DNA of 64,000 nucleotides from Prosthecobacter sp. SYSU 5D2 (GTDB taxonomy: Bacteria; Verrucomicrobiota; Verrucomicrobiia; Verrucomicrobiales; Verrucomicrobiaceae), in assembly GCF_039655865.1 (NCBI RefSeq), contig NZ_JBBYXL010000015.1, positions 1 through 64,000 of the forward strand, given 5' to 3'. The notes beneath the pieces are model-generated. The model did not search any database, had not been told where the DNA came from, and worked only from the letters and a program-made list of their open reading frames with translations. The translations under genes and the position numbers were made by a program. The number at the start of each line of letters is the position of its first letter. The stretch's first letter is position 1. This document shows, piece by piece, positions 54,908-64,000 of the stretch.

Positions 54908-57826
54908 ATGTCCGCTGTCCCTACCGCCGCCCAGATCCGCCAGACCTTCCTCGACTTCTTCAAGTCCAAGGACCACACCATCGTCCCCAGTGACAACGTC
55001 GGCTACACCAGCCGCGACGGCGCGCGTATTTTTACCAATGCGGGCATGAACCAGTTTGTGCCCATCTTCCTGGGCGAGCGCAGTGCGGATGTGGACACCT
55101 GGCCGGGCGTACTGAGCAAAGGCCTGCCTACTCGTGCTGCCGATACGCAGAAGTGCATCCGCGCCGGCGGCAAGCACAATGACCTGGAAGACGTGGGCCT
55201 GGATACCTACCACCACACCTTCTTTGAGATGCTGGGCAACTGGTCCTTTGGCGACTACTTTAAAAAGGAGGCCATCTCCTGGAGCTGGGAACTCATCGTC
55301 GAGCGCTTCAAATTCCCGCCCAGCCGCGTCTTCGCCACCATCTATCAGCCGGATAAATCCAAGGGCGACCCCGCCGACCGCGACGAAGAAAGCTGGAACC
55401 TTTGGGCCGAAAAATTCCGCTCCGTCGGCCTCGATCCTGAGATCCACATCGTCAACGGTAACAAAAAGGATAACTTCTGGATGATGGCCGATACCGGCCC
55501 CTGCGGCCCGTGTACGGAGATCCACATTGACCTCACCCCCGGCCCCATTGAGCTCAGCGAAGAGCGCCAGCGCGCCGGTGCCAAGCTCGTTAATGGCAGC
55601 GATGCGAGCTGCATCGAGATCTGGAACAACGTCTTCATCCAGTACAACGCCAACCCCGACGGCACCTTCACTCCCCTGCCCGCGCAGCATGTGGATACCG
55701 GCATGGGTTTTGAGCGCCTGACCTCCATCATCCAGGGCACCAAGAACTTCACGGATTTCGAGACCGCCAAGATCAGCAACTACGACACCGATGTCTTCAA
55801 GCCCATCTTTGATGAACTGACCCGCCTCAGCAGCAAGACCTACCAGAGCACCCTGCCCCTGCCGAATGAGCAGGGCCACGTCATCCCCGTGACCGAGCAG
55901 GAAAAAGTGGACGTCGCCTTCCGCGTCATCGCCGACCACCTCCGCACCCTCAGCTTCTCCATCGCCGACGGCATCCAGCCCGGCAACAGTGACCGCAACT
56001 ACACCCTCCGCCGCATCCTGCGCCGCGCCGTGAAGTATGGCCGCACCCTGGAATTCAAAGAACCCTTCTTCTACAAACTCGTGGATGTCCTCGCCCTCCA
56101 CATGGGCGAAGTTTTCCCGGAACTGCGCGCCCGCAAAGAGCAGATCAAGGCCGTGCTGAAGGTGGAAGAGGAAGCGTTTAACCGGACTCTGGATCGGGGA
56201 ATGGAGAAGTTTGATGGCTACGTTGCTTACCTAGCAGGCCGGAGCATGAATCCAAGAGACGACTCATTTGAGGGTGACTTGACTCGGTCAGTTGCATTGG
56301 AGCAAGGCGCTAATGTGCGGGATTGGCAATCTGTGGTTTCCTTTATCAAGGCAGTTTCTCCCGGCTGGACCGCTTCCCAAGTTCCTCCTCTTAGTGGAGA
56401 CTTCGCTTTCCAGCTGTACGACACCTTCGGCTTCCCCCTCGATCTCACCGAACTCCTCGCTCGTGAGCGCGGCTTAACTGTTGATACGGAAGGTTTCGAA
56501 AAGCTCATGGACGAGCAGAAGAAGCGCGCTCGTGAAGCTGGCCAGAAGAACAAGCAGATCGTCTCCGTCAGCGAGATCGAAACGAAAGAGCCGACGAAGT
56601 TCATCGGTTACGACGCTCTCGAAACCGAAGCCAAGGTCCTCGAAGTCGTCGCCATGAAGGACAAGACGGCGATCGTTCTTGATAGCAGTGTTTGTTATGC
56701 CGAGATGGGCGGTCAGATCGGTGACAGCGGGCAGATCATTCTGGGCGCGAACACTTACCCCATCAGCAGTACGACGAAGGTGGGCAATACCTGGCTGCAT
56801 TTCATCGAAGGCGAAGACGCTCCAGCCGCAGGGGCTGACGTCAAAGTCGCGGTGGATACGGTACGCCGTCACGCCATCGAGCGGCATCACACGGCCACGC
56901 ATTTGCTCCACTGGGCGCTGCATGAAGTCGTGAACCAGGAAGCCACGCAGAAGGGCTCCAATGTGACGGCGGAGAAGCTGACCTTTGACTTTAACAATGC
57001 TGCCCTGACGTCGGGACAGCTTGCGGATATCGAGAAGCTGGTGAATGAGCGCATCGTCGCCAATGACCCGGTTTCCTGGAATGAGATCCCGTATGCGGAG
57101 GCCAAGAACAACGCGGGCATCATGCAGCTCTTTGGCGAGAAGTATCCCGAGAACGTCCGCGTGGTGCAGATCGGCGGCAAGCCGCTGGCCCTGGATGGCT
57201 ACAGCATGGAGCTTTGCGGTGGTACGCATACCCGCTATACCGGGGAGATCGGCCTGTTCCGCCTCGTCGCTGAAGGCGCTGTGGCGGCCGGGGTGCGCCG
57301 CATTGAGGCCATCGCCGGACTCGAAGCTTACAATGCCGCGCGTGCGGATGCTGACCTGCTGAAGCTCCTGGCTGGCAAGGTGAGCGCCCAGGGTGTGAGT
57401 GATCTGGAAAAGAAGATTGATAACCTTCTGGCCCAACAAAAAGAGCTGGAAAAAGCCCTCAAAGCCGCCCAGCAGCGCGAAGCCTCCGGCCGCGCCAAGG
57501 AACTGCTGGCCACGGCTGAAAACAACCTGCTCATCGCCAATCTGGGTGATGTGGATGGCGACTACGCCATGGCGGTGAATGATGCCCTCAAAGGTGTGTT
57601 TAATGGCGTCATCGTGCTGGCCTCCACGGGCAACGGTAATGTAACCCTCATGGCCACCGTTTCCAAAGACCATCAGGCCAAGGTTCAGGCCGGAAAGATC
57701 ATCCAGGCCATCGCGCCCATCGTCGGCGGCAAAGGCGGCGGCAAGCCGGACTTCGCCCGTGGCGGCGGCAAAGACGTCAGCCAGGTGGACGCGGCGCTGG
57801 CCGAGGCGCGGAAGCTGGTGGGGTGA
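54908..57826 (+). CDS. alaS: Alanyl-tRNA synthetase with a central insertion
   Basis: 972 residues. Class II motifs: TAAQIRQTFLDFFKSKDHTIVPS at the N-terminus and EMLGNWSFGDYFKKEAI near 108. Editing-domain motif RHHTATHLLHWAL near 659-671 and CGGTHTRYTGEIG near 772. C-terminal C-Ala domain with GGKGGGKPDFARGGGKD near 941. Between residues ~436 and 495 there is an insertion (YVAYLAGRSMNPRDDSF... to ASQVPPLSG) where other AlaRS have about ten residues; codon use there (cta, ttg, tca, gtt) differs from the neighbours. It charges tRNA-Ala. Confidence 0.97.
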   Translation: MSAVPTAAQIRQTFLDFFKSKDHTIVPSDNVGYTSRDGARIFTNAGMNQFVPIFLGERSADVDTWPGVLSKGLPTRAADTQKCIRAGGKHNDLEDVGLDTYHHTFFEMLGNWSFGDYFKKEAISWSWELIVERFKFPPSRVFATIYQPDKSKGDPADRDEESWNLWAEKFRSVGLDPEIHIVNGNKKDNFWMMADTGPCGPCTEIHIDLTPGPIELSEERQRAGAKLVNGSDASCIEIWNNVFIQYNANPDGTFTPLPAQHVDTGMGFERLTSIIQGTKNFTDFETAKISNYDTDVFKPIFDELTRLSSKTYQSTLPLPNEQGHVIPVTEQEKVDVAFRVIADHLRTLSFSIADGIQPGNSDRNYTLRRILRRAVKYGRTLEFKEPFFYKLVDVLALHMGEVFPELRARKEQIKAVLKVEEEAFNRTLDRGMEKFDGYVAYLAGRSMNPRDDSFEGDLTRSVALEQGANVRDWQSVVSFIKAVSPGWTASQVPPLSGDFAFQLYDTFGFPLDLTELLARERGLTVDTEGFEKLMDEQKKRAREAGQKNKQIVSVSEIETKEPTKFIGYDALETEAKVLEVVAMKDKTAIVLDSSVCYAEMGGQIGDSGQIILGANTYPISSTTKVGNTWLHFIEGEDAPAAGADVKVAVDTVRRHAIERHHTATHLLHWALHEVVNQEATQKGSNVTAEKLTFDFNNAALTSGQLADIEKLVNERIVANDPVSWNEIPYAEAKNNAGIMQLFGEKYPENVRVVQIGGKPLALDGYSMELCGGTHTRYTGEIGLFRLVAEGAVAAGVRRIEAIAGLEAYNAARADADLLKLLAGKVSAQGVSDLEKKIDNLLAQQKELEKALKAAQQREASGRAKELLATAENNLLIANLGDVDGDYAMAVNDALKGVFNGVIVLASTGNGNVTLMATVSKDHQAKVQAGKIIQAIAPIVGGKGGGKPDFARGGGKDVSQVDAALAEARKLVG

Positions 57827-57860
57827 GTCGCAGCGGGGCGTGATTTTGTGACCAAATTTT

Positions 57861-57889
57861 GAGGCTGGCCAGATAATCTGGCCGGCCTC
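57861..57889. other. 13-bp hairpin immediately upstream of the GH42-like start codon
   Basis: GAGGCTGGCCAGA, loop TAA, TCTGGCCGGCCTC (one G:U-type position). It ends seven bases before the ATG at 57896, where a ribosome-binding site would be, and lies 35 bases after the alaS stop codon. Without a T tract it is a poor terminator; it might hide the start or protect the mRNA end. Confidence 0.5.
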
Positions 57890-57895
57890 AGGCGT

Positions 57896-60025
57896 ATGAA
57901 GGGCGTGAAATTCTCCCTTTCTCTATACGCTGTGTTGGGTGCGATGATGGCGGGTCATAGTGGTCTGCGGGCACAGGAGCTGCGACCCTGGACGGAGTAT
58001 CGGACCGTCCTGTGGATGGGCGAGAAGGGGCAAAAGAATCTGGAAAATCCGAAGCTGCCGGAGCGGCTGCGGGAGCTGGGCATGAATACGGGGATGGTCA
58101 GCCCCGGCGGCAAGACGGATTTTTATGAGGCGAACGGGTTCGGCTTTTACATCGAAAACACGGTGAATGAGGGGCTGTGCCTGAAGTTCCGCTCCAACGT
58201 GACCAACTGGGGGAAGTTCATCAATGAGTGGATGGAAAGCCGCGACCCGGGGGCGCTGGTGCGGGCGCAGCCGCTGGAGGATGAGGACTGGCTGCGGCGG
58301 ATGAGCGAGCGGGTGACGAAGACGGCAAAAGGTCATGCGGCAGCGCAGCCGCTGATGCATGATCTGCGGGATGAGCTGTCCACGACGATCTCGGCAAACC
58401 CCTTTGACTATGATTTTTCGGAGACGTCGCTGAAGGCATTCCGTGAATGGCTGAAGACGCAGTATGCGGACCTGGCGGCGCTGAACCGGCAATGGCAAAC
58501 ATCGTTTAGCACTTGGGAGGAGGTGAAGCCCTTCACAACGGACCAGATGAAGCAGCGGATAGCCAGCGGGAAGCCGGGACCGGAGGAACCGAAGGACTGG
58601 GCAGCGGTGCGGGCGGTGAAGCTTAACCCGGCAACGGCGCGGCAGGAGCGGACACGGTGGAACCTGGCCCCATGGGTGGACCATCGTACCTACATGGATG
58701 TGGCGCTGGCGCGCGCGCTGGAGACCTTCCGCCAGGCGGCACGGGCAGCGGACCCGGCGACGCCGGTGGGAGTGGAGGGAACGCAGATGCCGCATGCCTT
58801 TGGCGGGTATGACTTATGGCGGCTGGCGCAGGTGCTGGACTGGGTGGAGCCGTATGACATCTGCAACTCGCGGGAGATTCTGGGCTCCTTCATGCCGGGC
58901 AAGACGATCCTGGCCACAGTGTTTGAAAAGGAGACTCTGGCGGCGCAGAGGCGGCTGTGGCATCTGCTGCTGGAGGGGGACAAAGGCTGCATTGTGTGGT
59001 GGAGCGAGGACGTGATCGACTGGAGCCAGCCGGACCTGCCGCTGACGGAAAAAGGGCGGGCGCTGGCCCCGGTGATGAAGTCCCTGACGACCCCGCTGGC
59101 ACAACTTTTTCTGCGGGCGGAGCGTGAGCGGGATCCCATCGCCATCCATTATTCACAGGCCAGTGTTCAGGCGGCGTGGATGCTGGAGACATTGGCAGAT
59201 GGGAAGACCTGGGTGAAGCGGTTCAGCAGCTATGAGGCGGATCACAACAACCATGCGGTGATGAGGAATGCGTGGCTGAAAGTGTTTCAGGACCACGGGT
59301 TCAGCCCGGTGTTCGTCTCGTCGGAGGAGATCGAAAAAGGGGCGCTGGAAAAGCGCGGCATCCGCATGCTGGCGCTGCCGGGCAGCCGGGCGATGAGTGA
59401 CGCGGAAGTGGCAGCGGTGACGGCCTTTGCCAAGCGCCCGGAGAACATGTTGTGCGGACACGGCCTGGCGGGTTTCTTTGATCAACACGGCACGGTGCGT
59501 GACCAGGTGCCGGAGGTGCTGGCGGGCTTTGCGGAGAGCGGAGAGGTGGGGATGATCGCTATCAGCGAGAACGGTGCCTCCCTCCGTATCCGGGACAGTT
59601 TCAGCAGCTATGCGGGCGAGCGGCTGAAGGCCAAGGGCGATTCCTATATGCTAAAGGTCGCGGAGGAATTGCGCAAAATCCTGGTGGTGAAAGCACCGGT
59701 CAGTGTGCCGGTGGAGGAGCGGGTGCGGGTGCACCGCTACCGCGCCGGCTCGCAGGCACGGCTGGTGGCCTTTGAAAGGAACATCGAATACAAGATGCGT
59801 GAGGAACTGGCACAAGCGGGCGGCAATGAGGCGCTTGAAAAGGAAACGGAATTCACCGCAACGCTGGCAGAACCAGGGCATGTGGTGAACCTGCGCACGG
59901 GGGAACAGATGGGCCTAACCCAATCTTTTACTGTGAAGCTGGATCCGTGGCAGCCAGCGCTGTTCGCCATCCTGCCTGAGGCGGCGGAAGGGGATGTGGT
60001 GGAGAAGCTGCTGAAGGCGTTTTGA
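57896..60025 (+). CDS. Secreted glycoside hydrolase-like protein (GH42-related)
   Basis: 709 residues with a signal peptide (MKGVKFSLSLYAVLGAMMAGHSGLRA). After the start the layout is like GH42 beta-galactosidases: an acid/base region near 155-180 (LMHDLRDELS), the characteristic DFSETSLKAFREWLKTQYADLAALNRQWQTSFSTWEEV at 178-215, and an A-type trimerisation region with ALPGSRAMSDAEVAAVTAFAK near 495. The substrate and activity cannot be fixed. It may follow alaS transcription or have its own promoter in the 69-base gap. Confidence 0.75.
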   Translation: MKGVKFSLSLYAVLGAMMAGHSGLRAQELRPWTEYRTVLWMGEKGQKNLENPKLPERLRELGMNTGMVSPGGKTDFYEANGFGFYIENTVNEGLCLKFRSNVTNWGKFINEWMESRDPGALVRAQPLEDEDWLRRMSERVTKTAKGHAAAQPLMHDLRDELSTTISANPFDYDFSETSLKAFREWLKTQYADLAALNRQWQTSFSTWEEVKPFTTDQMKQRIASGKPGPEEPKDWAAVRAVKLNPATARQERTRWNLAPWVDHRTYMDVALARALETFRQAARAADPATPVGVEGTQMPHAFGGYDLWRLAQVLDWVEPYDICNSREILGSFMPGKTILATVFEKETLAAQRRLWHLLLEGDKGCIVWWSEDVIDWSQPDLPLTEKGRALAPVMKSLTTPLAQLFLRAERERDPIAIHYSQASVQAAWMLETLADGKTWVKRFSSYEADHNNHAVMRNAWLKVFQDHGFSPVFVSSEEIEKGALEKRGIRMLALPGSRAMSDAEVAAVTAFAKRPENMLCGHGLAGFFDQHGTVRDQVPEVLAGFAESGEVGMIAISENGASLRIRDSFSSYAGERLKAKGDSYMLKVAEELRKILVVKAPVSVPVEERVRVHRYRAGSQARLVAFERNIEYKMREELAQAGGNEALEKETEFTATLAEPGHVVNLRTGEQMGLTQSFTVKLDPWQPALFAILPEAAEGDVVEKLLKAF

Positions 60026-60035
60026 TTTGCCCTCC

Positions 60036-61640
60036 TCAGACTCCGAGCCGCCGCCAGTAGATGAAGACGGCGGGGAAGAGGGAGACAGCCTGGGTGGCGG
60101 CGAGGACGAGCTCCTCCATGCTCTGGGTGCGGATGGCGATGGAGAGAAAGACGACGGCCATAAGCAGGGCGGTGCCGACGAGGAAGACGGAGGCGGGTGA
60201 CAGCCACTGGCGGCCGGGCTGGCATTCATGATCCACGAGGTCGAAAAAATGCCAGGCGACCAAGGCCAGGATGACGATGGGAAGGTAGGCCTCGAGTCCG
60301 GCCAGAGAGGCTGAATTGCCGAAGTTATACGAGCCATGGGCGACGGCGACGCCAATGAAGGTGACGATGAAGCGGTCCGCCGTGCCGAAGCGGCTGCGCA
60401 GGAGCAGGTAGAGGGCGTGGGTGGAGATGCCGGTGAGAGCAGCATGGAAAAAATTGGCCGTGAAGAAGCGAGTGAGTGGAATGCCTGCATCATACTGCAA
60501 GTAGTAGTTGATGTTTTCCTCCAGGGCGAAACCGAGGCCAACGAAGGCTCCCACCATGAGGGCACCACCGGGGGGGCGTTTGAGGAGAAGCCAGGGCAAG
60601 AAAAGGGAGGCGAGGAGCAATTTGCAAAACTCCTCGCGCATGCCGACGCCGCCGATCTGATACCAGAGATCCCGGTGCAAGGAGCCGTCCTCCTTCATGC
60701 CCAGAGCAAACTCCTGCCACGCATCAATGAAGAACACAGGCCAGACACTAAGGATGCCCGCCAGGAGGGGCAGCAAGGGGATGACCCAGCGCCAGGAGCC
60801 GCGCACGCCATGCAGCACCAGAATGGCATACCAGATGAAAGCGGCCAGCAATGCCATGGCCAGGGTGCCCCAGGGCGCGCCAAACAAGAAGCGATAGCCA
60901 AGCATGGTCTGCCACTGGAGACGGAAGTCCCCCAGGTCCCGGGCGGCACTGCGGCGAAGGCTGTCTGGCATGGCCTCCCACCAGTCCGGCTGGCTGGCGA
61001 TGAGGCGCATGGCGGGGCCGTCTTTCAACCGGATGGCGGTGTGGAGCGCAGCCTCCCGCACCAGGGGGGAGGGATGATGGGTGGCCTCACGAAGCAGAAA
61101 CGAAAGGGACTGTGATGGGGCGGTCTCAATCAACAGGTAGGTCTGGATGAGATTGGCCGTGATGGGCGGTGGCTCCTGGGCGGCGAGCTGGGCCAGACGG
61201 CGGGCGATGTCTGCATCCCGTGTGAGGGTGGCGTGGATGTAGTCTTCCCAAAGCTGGATGATGGCAGGATCTGGGGCGTGCTGCGCCAGCAAGGGACGCA
61301 CTTCGTGACCGGCCAGGCGGCCGTCGGTTTCATAGTCGCTCCAGGTGGTGGTCTTGATCTCACGCACTGAACTGAGGCGGTGGATGTTATCCGTGACGTG
61401 ATGTAGCCAGCGAACCATTTCGTGAGGTCGTGGCTCGCTGGCCCGATGCAGCTCCTGCCAGCCGGTGCGGATTTTTTCCTCCATCGGATCCCGGGTGGCA
61501 TAACGGCTGTCATCCGGAGCCAGGCTAACGATGAGCAGGGCGGTGGAAAAACTCAGAGCGACGATGGCAACTGCCAGCCGTTTGAGAAAGGGGCCGTTAT
61601 GACTCCAGTAATGGGTTTGTGCGCGCCAGCCGTGGATCAT
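60036..61640 (-). CDS. PrsW-family intramembrane protease with HEAT-like N-terminal region
   Basis: 534 residues. A first membrane segment near 20-42 is followed by an extracytoplasmic helical region to about residue 240 with HEAT-like pairs (HPSPLVREAALHTAIRLKDGPA). The membrane part carries the PrsW motifs: GMREEFCKLL near 330 (EExxK), GLGFALEENINYY near 370 (FxxxEN), FHAALTGISTHALYL near 400 (HxxxH) and VAHGSYNF near 425. PrsW proteases cut membrane-bound anti-sigma factors; here the target is unknown. Its ATG overlaps the mtnA stop (tcat at 61637-61640). Confidence 0.8.
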   Translation of the reverse strand: MIHGWRAQTHYWSHNGPFLKRLAVAIVALSFSTALLIVSLAPDDSRYATRDPMEEKIRTGWQELHRASEPRPHEMVRWLHHVTDNIHRLSSVREIKTTTWSDYETDGRLAGHEVRPLLAQHAPDPAIIQLWEDYIHATLTRDADIARRLAQLAAQEPPPITANLIQTYLLIETAPSQSLSFLLREATHHPSPLVREAALHTAIRLKDGPAMRLIASQPDWWEAMPDSLRRSAARDLGDFRLQWQTMLGYRFLFGAPWGTLAMALLAAFIWYAILVLHGVRGSWRWVIPLLPLLAGILSVWPVFFIDAWQEFALGMKEDGSLHRDLWYQIGGVGMREEFCKLLLASLFLPWLLLKRPPGGALMVGAFVGLGFALEENINYYLQYDAGIPLTRFFTANFFHAALTGISTHALYLLLRSRFGTADRFIVTFIGVAVAHGSYNFGNSASLAGLEAYLPIVILALVAWHFFDLVDHECQPGRQWLSPASVFLVGTALLMAVVFLSIAIRTQSMEELVLAATQAVSLFPAVFIYWRRLGV

Positions 61641-62749
61641 GAAATGCTTGGTGTTAGGTGCTGCGCTGTTTCCTGACCATGCAGGCCGCAGATGGCCGGC
61701 TCCTCTGCCGGGCAGGCGCCACGTTCGGTGATGAGGCCGGTGATGAGGCGGGCGGGGGTGACATCGAAGGCGTAATTGGCCGCAGGCGAGCCGGGTGAAA
61801 CGATGCGCAATGTTTCCACCGTTCCACCTGTGGTGATGCCTTCCATGTGGGTGACTTCATCATCGCCACGCTGCTCGATGGGAATGCCCTGGACTCCGTC
61901 ACGGAGGGTCCAGTCGAATGTGGAACTGGGCAGGGCGACGTAAAAGGGGACGCCATTGTCGCGGGCGGCGAGGGCTTTTAAATAGGTGCCGATTTTGTTG
62001 GCGACATCGCCCGAACGGGTGACGCGGTCGGCCCCGGTGATGACAAGATCCACCTGGCCATGCTGCATGAGGTGGCCGCCGGTATTGTCCGCAATGACGG
62101 TGTGCGGCACGCCCTGCTGCGCCAGCTCCCAGGCGGTGAGGCGGGCCCCCTGGTTGCGCGGGCGGGTTTCATCAACCCAGACATGCACGGGGATGCCGGC
62201 GGCGTGGGCGGCATAGATGGGGGCGGTGGCAGAGCCGTGATCCACAAAGGCCAGCCAACCGGCATTGCAATGGGTGAGGATATTGACGGTCTGGCCCGGC
62301 TTGCGTGCGGCGATGTCGCGAATGATGGCCAGGCCATGGCGACCAATGGCGGCACAGGCGGCGGCGTCTTCATCTGCGATTGCCTGCGCGGTGGCGAGGG
62401 CGGTGGCGACACGGTTTTCAAAACCGGCGGCCTGGATGGCGGCAAGCTGGCGGTGGACGGCCCAGCTCAAGTTCACGGCGGTGGGCCGGGTGCGGATGAG
62501 GCTGTCGGCGAGGCTTTGTAATTCGTCAGGAGATGTGGCTTCCTGGGCGGCCAGCCACATGCCGTAACCGGCGGTGGCCCCGATCAAACCCGCCCCGCGC
62601 ACGGCCATATCGCGAATGGCTTCGGCGACCTCAGCGGTGGTGTGCAGGTCCAGCAGATCAAAGGTCCAGGGAAGCCGCCGCTGATCTATGATGCGGACGG
62701 CTTTATCATGAAGCCAGATGGTGCGGTAGGGGGTCCCGGAAACAAGCAT
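61637..62749 (-). CDS. mtnA: Methylthioribose-1-phosphate isomerase
   Basis: 370 residues. Family motifs: RGAGLIGATAGYG at 51-63, RPTAVNLSWAVHR near 88-100, catalytic cysteine C161 in ILTHCNAGW and catalytic aspartate D241 in ITGADRV, with GDVANKIGTYLKA after it. It converts 5-methylthioribose 1-phosphate to methylthioribulose 1-phosphate in the methionine salvage pathway. No other salvage genes are in view. Coupled by ATGA overlap to the PrsW-like gene. Confidence 0.93.
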   Translation of the reverse strand: MLVSGTPYRTIWLHDKAVRIIDQRRLPWTFDLLDLHTTAEVAEAIRDMAVRGAGLIGATAGYGMWLAAQEATSPDELQSLADSLIRTRPTAVNLSWAVHRQLAAIQAAGFENRVATALATAQAIADEDAAACAAIGRHGLAIIRDIAARKPGQTVNILTHCNAGWLAFVDHGSATAPIYAAHAAGIPVHVWVDETRPRNQGARLTAWELAQQGVPHTVIADNTGGHLMQHGQVDLVITGADRVTRSGDVANKIGTYLKALAARDNGVPFYVALPSSTFDWTLRDGVQGIPIEQRGDDEVTHMEGITTGGTVETLRIVSPGSPAANYAFDVTPARLITGLITERGACPAEEPAICGLHGQETAQHLTPSIS

Positions 62750-62808
62750 GCCCTGACTGACGGGAGAGGCGGCGGCTGCGCAAGGGGGATGTTGTGCCGG
62801 AGGCGTTC

Positions 62809-64000
62809 TCAGCGGGTGGCTACGCCGGGCGCTTTGCGGATTTTTAGCAAAACGGGGAAGCTGGTGGCGAGGCCCGAGCTGTCCTGTTCGGCACGGGCTG
62901 AGGCCATGGTGGCGTGGCAGAGGCGGTCCTGGTCCTGCACCCAGGAGGAGCAGCGGAAGAAGATGGGGCGCTCGTTTTCACCCGCGCGCACCTGCACGCC
63001 ATTGAGGCCGATGTCGTCAATGATGACACCATGGGGCAGATTATGAACATCGAAGTTGATGAGATCATCAAATTTGTTGTTCCGCTCCACCCGGATCCAG
63101 GCCTTGACGGTCTGGCCGGGGACCAGCGTCAGCTCCAGCGGACTGGCTTCCTGGGTATCCTGGCGCATGACCGGTTTGCCATCGGCATCTGGCTCGAGAT
63201 AGACGATAAATTTGGGGGCGGGACCGAGAGTCATTTTCCCAAAGTTAGCGGCGGTGTGTGTCACGGTTTTGCCTGTGATTTCGGCGGTGGCGGTGACGGT
63301 GACTTTGCTCCAATCCGCATCCGGTTTGGCTGTGGGCAGCGCATGAATGCTGCCGGTGGCGAGAGTATGCCCGGCCTCAATGAGGATGGGCGAGGAGGCA
63401 TAAAAACCCTCCGGCACATGGGCAATGTCCACACGGATGGGGCCTTCGAATCCGTCCTTGCGGTCCGCCTTGACGGCGAAGCCGATGGAGGAGCGGGCGG
63501 GGATGGCGGTGAGGTTGTTGGTATCCACCGCGAGGGTGAAATCCGGCGCGGGCTGACGGACGGTAAGTGAATACACAAAGCGCTCCCCAGAGAGGCCGCG
63601 AGTATCCGTGACGCGGATGATGAAACGGCCATCGGCCGGGGCGGTGAAGGTGAGGCGGGAATCGCGGCCGAGCTTGCGGGTGCCTTCGTCATCATTGGCA
63701 TAATGGAGGGTGAAGACAGGCAGGCCGTTGGGAACCAGGGGCGTGCCTAACGGATGAGGGATGACCGTGTAGCAGGCCTCATCCAGCGCGTGGCTGGTGG
63801 TACTGGTGTCAAAATAGGAGCGGCGTTTGCCATAGGTGGAATAGAAGAGAAAGCCACTGTCCGGGCCACGCGGCATGCGGAAGGTCTTCATGATGTCGCC
63901 ATTAAAATAGACGTATTCATTGAGCTCCATCTCCTCCCAGTTTTGCAGGCGGATGTCGGGGTTGTTGGCATCCACGCTGCGGAAGTTGTTGTAGCTGTCG
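62809..64000 (-). CDS. Secreted protein with PPC/Ig-like domains, 5' part outside window
   Basis: Open on the minus strand from the right edge (no start seen) to a stop at 62809: about 397 residues. Starts with YNNFRSVDANNPDIRLQNWEEMELNEYVYFNGDIMK, then a prePPC/PPC-type domain (SRLTFTAPADGRFIIRVTDTRGLSGERFVYSLTVRQP), and several beta-sandwich-like segments (TVTATAEITGKTVTHTAANFGKMTL). This sort of protein is common in secreted or surface proteins of Planctomycetes and Verrucomicrobia; the function is unknown. Ends 59 bases from mtnA. Confidence 0.75.
   Translation of the reverse strand, partial: DSYNNFRSVDANNPDIRLQNWEEMELNEYVYFNGDIMKTFRMPRGPDSGFLFYSTYGKRRSYFDTSTTSHALDEACYTVIPHPLGTPLVPNGLPVFTLHYANDDEGTRKLGRDSRLTFTAPADGRFIIRVTDTRGLSGERFVYSLTVRQPAPDFTLAVDTNNLTAIPARSSIGFAVKADRKDGFEGPIRVDIAHVPEGFYASSPILIEAGHTLATGSIHALPTAKPDADWSKVTVTATAEITGKTVTHTAANFGKMTLGPAPKFIVYLEPDADGKPVMRQDTQEASPLELTLVPGQTVKAWIRVERNNKFDDLINFDVHNLPHGVIIDDIGLNGVQVRAGENERPIFFRCSSWVQDQDRLCHATMASARAEQDSSGLATSFPVLLKIRKAPGVATR

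Noticed and set aside
54788-56101. Minus-strand frame opposite alaS (437 residues)
   Set aside because: Antisense to highly conserved alaS, with no recognisable domains.
56474-57673. Minus-strand frame opposite the 3' half of alaS
   Set aside because: Antisense shadow of a conserved gene.

Overview
The window is high-GC, densely coded bacterial DNA that best fits the phylum Verrucomicrobiota, possibly near Prosthecobacter or Verrucomicrobium. This rests on gene content and signals rather than a database search: a TGTTC-N4-GAACA dyad sits just upstream of recA (the form I recall as the verrucomicrobial LexA box), there are many secreted sialidase-, DUF1080- and GH42-like proteins and outer-membrane lipoproteins, secD and secF are fused, and Shine-Dalgarno sequences are rare. 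I found no tRNA, rRNA, CRISPR array or insertion sequence.

Left part (1-12.2 kb). The minus strand carries RNase R, then a NusG-family paralogue, then a 550-base AT-rich leader, then a giant filamentous-haemagglutinin-type exoprotein that runs off the left edge. The exoprotein contains two families of in-frame tandem repeats (five visible copies of 91 residues and five of 70). A specialised NusG upstream of a very long repetitive gene suggests processive antitermination. Small membrane proteins, a DedA protein, a GNAT acetyltransferase and a lipoprotein follow.

12.3-18.7 kb. One compact minus-strand operon of four exported proteins: an internally duplicated sialidase-like protein, a DUF1080-like protein, an unknown secreted protein and an FAD-dependent oxidoreductase. 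18.5-23.8 kb: chaperone locus dnaK - lipoprotein - groES - groEL closed by a strong terminator. No CIRCE element is visible, but three TTGGCAC boxes spaced exactly 21 bp lie upstream of dnaK.

23.8-35.8 kb. Membrane and secreted proteins, an alpha/beta hydrolase with a xylulokinase, a glyoxalase-fold protein, a BrnT/BrnA-like toxin-antitoxin pair, VanZ, an O-antigen-ligase-like protein, and recA with its LexA-type box. 34.5-42.1 kb: operon of a 2,096-residue TPR protein, a lipoprotein and a membrane-anchored nuclease. 42.3-47.2 kb: pseudopilin, then two LolC/LolE-like permeases with a vapBC module between them, coupled by ATGA overlaps to the second permease, then a leucine-rich-repeat lipoprotein.

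47.2-64 kb. A repeat-rich intergenic element, the tgt-yajC-secDF operon (Tgt has an altered zinc site), a deacetylase-like protein, an esterase, a frameshifted gene resembling kinase domains of phage polyvalent proteins, alanyl-tRNA synthetase with an unusual internal insertion, a GH42-like secreted protein, mtnA overlapping a PrsW-family protease, and the 3' part of a secreted protein at the right edge. The most noteworthy items are the NusG-exoprotein locus, the permease-coupled vapBC, the frameshifted kinase-like gene, the 21-bp phased boxes, the repeat element at 47.2 kb and the Tgt zinc-site change.
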